Assembly (NCBI GenBank): GCA_029880665.1
Contig: JAOUNZ010000057.1
Coordinates: forward strand, 1 to 6,641
Direction of reading: 5' to 3'
DNA length: 6,641 nt
Source of the DNA: Candidatus Nitrosopumilus sp.
GTDB taxonomy: Archaea; Thermoproteota; Nitrososphaeria; Nitrososphaerales; Nitrosopumilaceae
Shown here piece after piece: positions 5,282 through 6,641 of the stretch. Position numbers and translations under genes: made by a program. Each line of letters starts with the position of its first letter. Positions within the stretch are counted from its first letter, which is position 1. Under the pieces are notes generated by a model. That model saw only the letters and a program-made list of their open reading frames with translations. It ran no database searches and was not told the origin of the DNA.

Positions 5282-5341
5282 ATCATGGAAGTTTCAGAAA
5301 CATGTCCTTTACAGACATTGCATCATTTAATCTTCCATGAT
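5282..5341. terminator. 10-bp inverted repeat at convergent gene ends
   Basis: ATCATGGAAG (5282-5291) and CTTCCATGAT (5332-5341) form a perfect 10-bp stem around a 40-nt interval. That interval holds a nested ATGTC/GACAT hairpin and the self-complementary GTTTCAGAAAC. The right arm includes the last codons of the minus-strand gene at 5327-5509; the left arm is behind the plus-strand peptidase gene. The position between converging genes suggests a two-way transcription end or a 3'-end stabilising structure. The repeat is seen directly; the function is inferred. Confidence 0.4.
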
Positions 5342-5509
5342 CAACGTCATATCCAGTTCATCAATCTGAGACTGAATCGCCTTCTTCAAAGTCTCGTCAT
5401 GTAAGTCACAGAATTTAAAATAATTGTCTACTGTTTGGAAACATCCGCAAACCCATTTTGTCTTCTTGTCTCCTTCAACCGTCCACCTTGAATACTTATT
5501 TACCGACAT
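5327..5509 (-). CDS. Small CxC/CxxH putative metal-binding protein, 60 aa
   Basis: I do not recognise a named family. The protein has WTVEGDKKTKWVCGCFQTVD at 9-28 and FCDLHDETLKKAI at 33-45. Cys21, Cys23, Cys34 and His37 (CxC...CxxH) are placed like ligands of a small zinc knuckle: a strand pair with tryptophans (9, 19), then a short turn with CDLH at the start of a C-terminal helix. It ends in an acidic helix (QIDELDMTLIMED). There is no membrane segment. The ATG start gives a protein beginning MSVNKYSRW; the upstream AT-rich GTTTTTTTAG (about 27 nt away) may serve as TATA box. It follows the DUF2024 gene on the same strand after 58 nt, so cotranscription is possible. Ordered composition, conserved-looking metal ligands and clean ends make it a real gene. 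Zinc binding is inference. Confidence 0.72.
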   Translation of the reverse strand: MSVNKYSRWTVEGDKKTKWVCGCFQTVDNYFKFCDLHDETLKKAIQSQIDELDMTLIMED

Positions 5510-5567
5510 ACTGTCTCTAAAACTATTGCTCTAAAAAAACATAATCTTGTAGAAAAAGGAAAAATGT

Positions 5568-5825
5568 TTAAGGACAGCCTTCCATTTTCTGGATAAAATA
5601 GCCTTTTTCCTTAATTGCTTGTTCCACAGGTGCCGGCGCTCCTTGTGAATGGCAAAACTGGCACTCGTTTTGAGTCATCTCTGCTTTGGACTCTCCGATT
5701 GATTTTAACCACTCTTTGCCATATGCAATGGCTTTGTCGTGATCTTTTTCACCAGTTATCACATCAAAGTGCATGGTATGACCATCTGCTGCCTTGACGT
5801 ACGTGTCGTATACATGAATTTCCAT
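5568..5825 (-). CDS. DUF2024 family protein, 85 aa
   Basis: A small uncharacterised family shared by bacteria and archaea. Signature parts are MEIHVYDTYVKAADGHTMHF (1-20) with DV following, AIAYGKEWLKSIGE (32-45), TQNECQFCHSQGAP (51-64) and EKGYFIQKMEGC (73-84). Cys55 and Cys58 with His59 (CxxCH), Cys84, His16 and His19 are possible metal or redox residues; a CxxCH in such a small cytosolic protein need not mean haem, and no signal peptide is present. The length and conserved blocks match the family as I remember it. Function is unknown. It has its own TATA box and is read toward the 60-aa gene behind it. Confidence 0.88.
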   Translation of the reverse strand: MEIHVYDTYVKAADGHTMHFDVITGEKDHDKAIAYGKEWLKSIGESKAEMTQNECQFCHSQGAPAPVEQAIKEKGYFIQKMEGCP

Positions 5826-5845
5826 ACTGACAATCAGAAAAAGGG

Positions 5846-5856
5846 ATATTTATTTC
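5846..5856 (-). promoter_or_regulatory. TATA box for DUF2024 gene
   Basis: On the minus strand it reads GAAATAAATAT, centred about 26 nt before the ATG at 5825, consistent with a leaderless transcript. Confidence 0.5.
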
Positions 5857-5969
5857 AAAATGAACCCCGATTCCCATTCACTAAAAAGGCACATGTCTTA
5901 AATTAATCTTAAAAATGCTTTAGCCTGTATAGGATTTGAATTATGGGTCCAACTCCCAACCAACCATGT

Positions 5970-5983
5970 TAATGTATACATTA
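5970..5983. promoter_or_regulatory. 14-bp perfect palindrome, possible operator
   Basis: TAATGTATACATTA is a perfect 14-bp palindrome in the 230-nt region between the DUF2024 promoter and the small membrane-peptide promoter. The symmetry suits a dimeric helix-turn-helix regulator. Just downstream are two direct copies of AATTTTTAA (5991-5999 and 6002-6010). The operator role is inferred from symmetry and position only. Confidence 0.35.
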
Positions 5984-6025
5984 TTTCCTAAATTTTTAAA
6001 TAATTTTTAAGAATCTCAAAATATT

Positions 6026-6035
6026 CTTTAAATTT
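6026..6035 (+). promoter_or_regulatory. TATA box for the 31-aa membrane peptide gene
   Basis: CTTTAAATTT is centred about 25 nt before the ATG at 6056. Its quality and spacing equal those of the mrp and nadC promoters, and there is no other gene start for it to serve. Confidence 0.55.
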
Positions 6036-6055
6036 CACTAACTGTGATCTCTTTT

Positions 6056-6151
6056 ATGAGCCAATTAATCCCGTTTCATGGTTTAAGAAACGCCCTCATT
6101 TTCATAGGTCTGATGGGAATTGCAGCAGTGCTGGTACTGCTTCTTAAGTGA
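6056..6151 (+). CDS. 31-aa single-helix membrane peptide
   Basis: A short open frame that routine gene callers usually skip. It begins MSQLIPFHGLRNA and continues as an unbroken hydrophobic stretch, residues 13-30 (ALIFIGLMGIAAVLVLLL), ending in a single Lys before TGA. The profile is that of a one-pass membrane microprotein, with Arg11 and His8 on one side and Lys31 on the other. The ATG stands at leaderless distance from a clean TTTAAATT box. About 57 nt separate it from the next gene, which has its own TATA-like tract. The function is unknown; small one-helix proteins often attach to larger membrane complexes, including respiratory or ammonia-oxidising ones, but nothing local points to a partner. 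A random frame of this size is easily possible, so the promoter and hydrophobic pattern are the main arguments. Confidence 0.55.
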   Translation: MSQLIPFHGLRNALIFIGLMGIAAVLVLLLK

Positions 6152-6180
6152 TCCCTGTTTTGGGTTCTGTTTCGCAATGG

Positions 6181-6189
6181 TTTTTTATT
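6181..6189 (+). promoter_or_regulatory. TATA-like tract for the DUF369 gene
   Basis: TTTTTTATT is centred about 24 nt before the ATG at 6209. It is flanked by a 7-bp inverted repeat, ATGGTTT (6177-6183) and AAACCAT (6204-6210), whose right arm overlaps the start codon. This could be an operator. Confidence 0.45.
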
Positions 6190-6208
6190 TCAAAGATCGT
6201 GATAAACC

Positions 6209-6598
6209 ATGAAACATACGGTTCAAATTAAAATTTCAAACTCCAAAAACATAACCTTGGAGATCAATGATGCATATTCGCCTAATACAGTAAACGATTT
6301 TCTAAAACATTTGCCTTTTACGGTTGATCTGAATGTGTGGGGTGATGAAATCTACACATCAAAGTCCCCGATATCGCAACCCGAAGAAAATGCAAAGTCT
6401 CGTGTTGAACTCAATGATGTTGCGTATTGGCCCACTGGCAAAGCAATTTGTTTATTTTATGGATCTACTCCTATTGGTAATCCTGGAGAAATAACCCCTG
6501 CATCCCCTGTCAATGTGATTGGAAAAATTGTCTTGCCTGATAAAACCATTCTAAATGATGTCCATAGCGAACGTGCTACTTTTATCTTGCAATCTTGA
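6209..6598 (+). CDS. Cyclophilin-like-fold protein (DUF369)
   Basis: Member of the DUF369/TM1367-like family, small beta-barrel proteins with a cyclophilin-like fold found in archaea and some bacteria. Visible family blocks: VNDFLKHLPF (28-37), WGDEIYTSKSP (44-54), ENAKSRVELNDVAYWPTGKA (60-79), the barrel strand ICLFYGSTPIG (80-90), and GEITPASPVNVIGKI (93-107). The GDEIY, DVAYWP and ASPVNVIGKI blocks are the hallmarks. At 129 aa it has typical length. Despite the fold, the peptidyl-prolyl isomerase residues of true cyclophilins are not evident, and the family's role is unknown. It is cytosolic, with no signal peptide. The gene converges on the minus-strand gene entering at the window's right edge, with a 1-nt gap between the two stops. 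Confidence 0.9.
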   Translation: MKHTVQIKISNSKNITLEINDAYSPNTVNDFLKHLPFTVDLNVWGDEIYTSKSPISQPEENAKSRVELNDVAYWPTGKAICLFYGSTPIGNPGEITPASPVNVIGKIVLPDKTILNDVHSERATFILQS

Positions 6599-6599
6599 A

Positions 6600-6641
6600 T
6601 TATCCCTCATCAATTGAAACTTCCATGATTTTTGATTCAAG
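6600..6641 (-). CDS. 3' end of a minus-strand gene, cut by window edge
   Basis: On the minus strand the frame is open from the window edge to a TAA at 6600-6602, giving LESKIMEVSIDEG. The composition looks coding and the stop is 1 nt from the convergent DUF369 stop, as expected in a compact genome. It is too short to assign to a family. Confidence 0.4.
   Translation of the reverse strand, partial: LESKIMEVSIDEG

Noticed and set aside
5293..5326. Possible minus-strand C/D box RNA (AUGAUGC ... CUGA)
   Set aside because: Only 22 nt between the boxes, no internal D'/C' pair, and no stem directly next to the boxes.
5285..5404. Plus-strand frame beginning MEVSETCPLQ behind the metallopeptidase gene
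   Set aside because: Antisense to the 60-aa gene over most of its length, with no TATA box at the right distance; the first residues arise from the inverted repeat.
5921..5942. tRNA-like 3' end on the minus strand (TTCAAATCCTATACAGGCT)
   Set aside because: Resembles a T-loop plus acceptor strand, but the 5' T-stem does not pair and no matching acceptor or anticodon arm exists upstream. At most a remnant; chance is likely.
6073..6215. 13-bp perfect inverted repeat GTTTCATGGTTTA (6073-6085) / TAAACCATGAAAC (6203-6215)
   Set aside because: In a 6.6-kb AT-rich window a match of this length can occur by chance, and the left copy lies inside the 31-aa reading frame. Not strong enough without conservation data.

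Overview
The window looks like a mesophilic ammonia-oxidising archaeon of the Nitrosopumilales (Thaumarchaeota/Nitrososphaerota). The DNA is AT-rich. Genes are short and tightly packed. Most have a TTTAAATA-like TATA box 24-30 nt before the start codon and no Shine-Dalgarno site, which is the mark of leaderless archaeal transcription. The protein set is archaeal: Rpo7 (RpoE1) next to Spt4, a MIP18-Mrp ATPase, and a DUF359 GTP-dependent dephospho-CoA kinase. The genus is an inference, because no search could be run.

Left part (1-1300): a poorly conserved stretch of small lysine-rich genes. It holds a 98-aa Lys/Ser-rich protein (168-464), a 65-aa very basic protein with a histone-H1-like tail (523-720), about 350 nt of non-coding DNA with a strong hairpin (796-822), and a coiled-coil gene that appears to be broken by a one-base loss (1069-1283). 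The first and last of these share a 16-nt element placed 35-37 nt before their starts.

Centre (1323-4730): housekeeping genes. On the minus strand are rpo7 and spt4 (1 nt apart) followed by nadC, which has its own TATA box. Rpo7 is part of the RNA polymerase stalk, Spt4 is the partner of Spt5 in elongation, and NadC makes nicotinate mononucleotide for NAD. Divergently, on the plus strand, an Fe-S carrier ATPase (Mrp) is followed after 11 nt by the enzyme for the last step of CoA synthesis. Directly behind that stop codon lies a sequence with every element of a C/D box 2'-O-methylation guide RNA (4732-4793). This is the best-supported gene here that ordinary ORF calling would miss.

Right part (4731-6641): single small genes, each apparently with its own promoter. 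They are a HELxH zinc metallopeptidase-like protein, a 60-aa CxC/CxxH protein, a DUF2024 protein, a 31-aa one-helix membrane peptide behind a clean TATA box (6056-6151), and a cyclophilin-like-fold (DUF369) protein. The last 42 nt carry the 3' end of a further minus-strand gene. Several inverted repeats lie between these genes, including a 10-bp arm pair at a convergent gene junction and a 14-bp perfect palindrome. There is no CRISPR array, tRNA, rRNA or recognisable transposon.
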